Shown here in pieces: positions 63,525-64,000 of a stretch of 64,000 nt of DNA; within the stretch, counting starts at the first letter, position 1, and the number at the start of each line of letters is the position of its first letter. The notes under the pieces are model-generated. The model worked only from the letters and a program-made list of their open reading frames with translations, was not told the DNA's origin and searched no databases. The stretch spans positions 333,355 through 397,354 of the forward strand of contig CAZQOQ010000036.1 in NCBI GenBank assembly GCA_964595205.1, written 5' to 3'. Position numbers and translations under genes: made by a program. Origin of the DNA: JADKIH01 sp964595205 (lineage in GTDB: Bacteria; Bacteroidota; Bacteroidia; AKYH767-A; 2013-40CM-41-45).

Positions 63525-64000
63525 AATCCATTCAGGTATTTAAACCAGGGAAGGCAAGACAATTTTTGCCCATACTCGAAATTTGAGTTACAACGCATAT
63601 TACCTCGAAAAAAATAATACCAACTATTTTACTTCAAATTGCAGTGTTTTACGAATTTCAGAATGAGGTTTCTTCACCAAATAGTGATTTATTAAATCCG
63701 GATCTCAATTGCTTAACCATGATCAGACGAGATCAGATTTTACTGCTGCATCAGTTGCAATATAAGAAACACCATGTGTGCGGTTGGAACTCTTTTTTGG
63801 AATTTGGTCCTTCGTGTATTTGATCTGCTGTCCGCCCGCCGGCGGATAGCCATGCATGTGGGGAAAAGAAGGGGTCACATGCATGGCGTCAGCAATTTTA
63901 TTTTCCATTGAATTTACCGGATTGAAAAAAGGAACAAACAGGGCACGGCGACTTCGCCGGGCGCCCCCGGGGCAGAATGTATGTATCAACGAAATTTCTG
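63525..64000. other. Window-end region without a clear gene; cluster of inverted repeats
   Basis: The first half is AT-rich with nothing recognisable. From 63831 to 63973 the sequence becomes GC-rich and holds four hairpin-forming inverted repeats, listed separately. A reading frame at 63723-63989 (minus, TTG start) overlaps them and has Arg/Pro-rich, low-complexity-like composition, so it is not called as a gene. Confidence 0.55.
63831..63973. repeat. Cluster of four inverted repeats
   Basis: In order: TCCGCC/GGCGGA with loop CGCC (63831-63846); a perfect 12-bp stem GCCATGCATGTG/CACATGCATGGC with 15-nt loop (63849-63887); CGGCGA/TCGCCG with loop CT (63946-63959); and CCCCGGGG (63965-63972). 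Such density of palindromes in a GC-rich island inside an AT-rich genome suggests a repeated or mobile element end rather than a gene. Confidence 0.7.

Noticed and set aside
63723..63989. 88-residue minus-strand frame at the window end
   Set aside because: TTG start, Arg/Pro-rich composition and overlap with four palindromes make coding unlikely; recorded as a repeat region instead.

Overview
The window reads as a chromosome segment of an AT-rich member of the Bacteroidota. Three things point there. Eight predicted secreted proteins end in type A sorting tails of the type IX secretion system (T9SS). Several genes are preceded by the Bacteroidota promoter pattern TTTG-N18-20-TAnnTTTG rather than an E. 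coli-like one. The gene families are also typical of the phylum: a TonB receptor with a carboxypeptidase-regulatory-like N-terminus, a FISUMP lipoprotein, a SHOCT protein, SprB-like repeats and a patatin fused to a beta-barrel. No rRNA, tRNA, CRISPR array, prophage or insertion sequence was found.

Layout. 0.3-11 kb: envelope genes. These are a type Vd patatin autotransporter, two DUF3575-like barrels plus a decayed third copy, a lipoprotein arylsulfatase, a SHOCT protein, an inverted pair of near-identical small barrels, a DUF4136 lipoprotein and another barrel. 11-22.8 kb: mixed housekeeping genes (kelch T9SS protein, two tiny disordered proteins, LigD, a BaiN-type flavoprotein, an O-methyltransferase, a RluE-like pseudouridine synthase, an HTTM membrane protein). 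22.9-23.2 kb: a 24-bp tandem repeat.

23.4-37.4 kb is the most distinctive locus. It holds four secreted paralogues sharing one N-terminal domain of about 250 residues, a TonB receptor, a FISUMP lipoprotein, a beta-helix-like protein ending in a dockerin-like loop, and two proteins with cohesin-like domains. 37.5-51.9 kb: DUF1761, a beta-propeller T9SS protein, a universal stress protein, a mini-metallopeptidase with a polytopic membrane protein, YgjV/GNAT, a metal-binding-domain/acetolactate-decarboxylase fusion, an exported pirin, a frameshifted small gene, RecQ, another T9SS propeller and an ACR3 arsenite permease. 52.5-62.4 kb: one giant exported protease of 3285 residues with a duplicated LamG-MopE-LamG block, a subtilisin/sedolisin-like domain with Glu where His is expected, arrays of the hexapeptide [IV]NGRAV, and a C-terminus almost identical to that of a protein 29 kb upstream. 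A diheme cytochrome c and a cluster of inverted repeats close the window.

How they may fit together (inference): the 23-37 kb locus and the giant protease share a C-terminal module ending in paired dockerin-like calcium loops, while neighbours carry cohesin-like domains. This suggests a set of exported proteins that dock on one another at the cell surface, with the TonB receptor importing a product.
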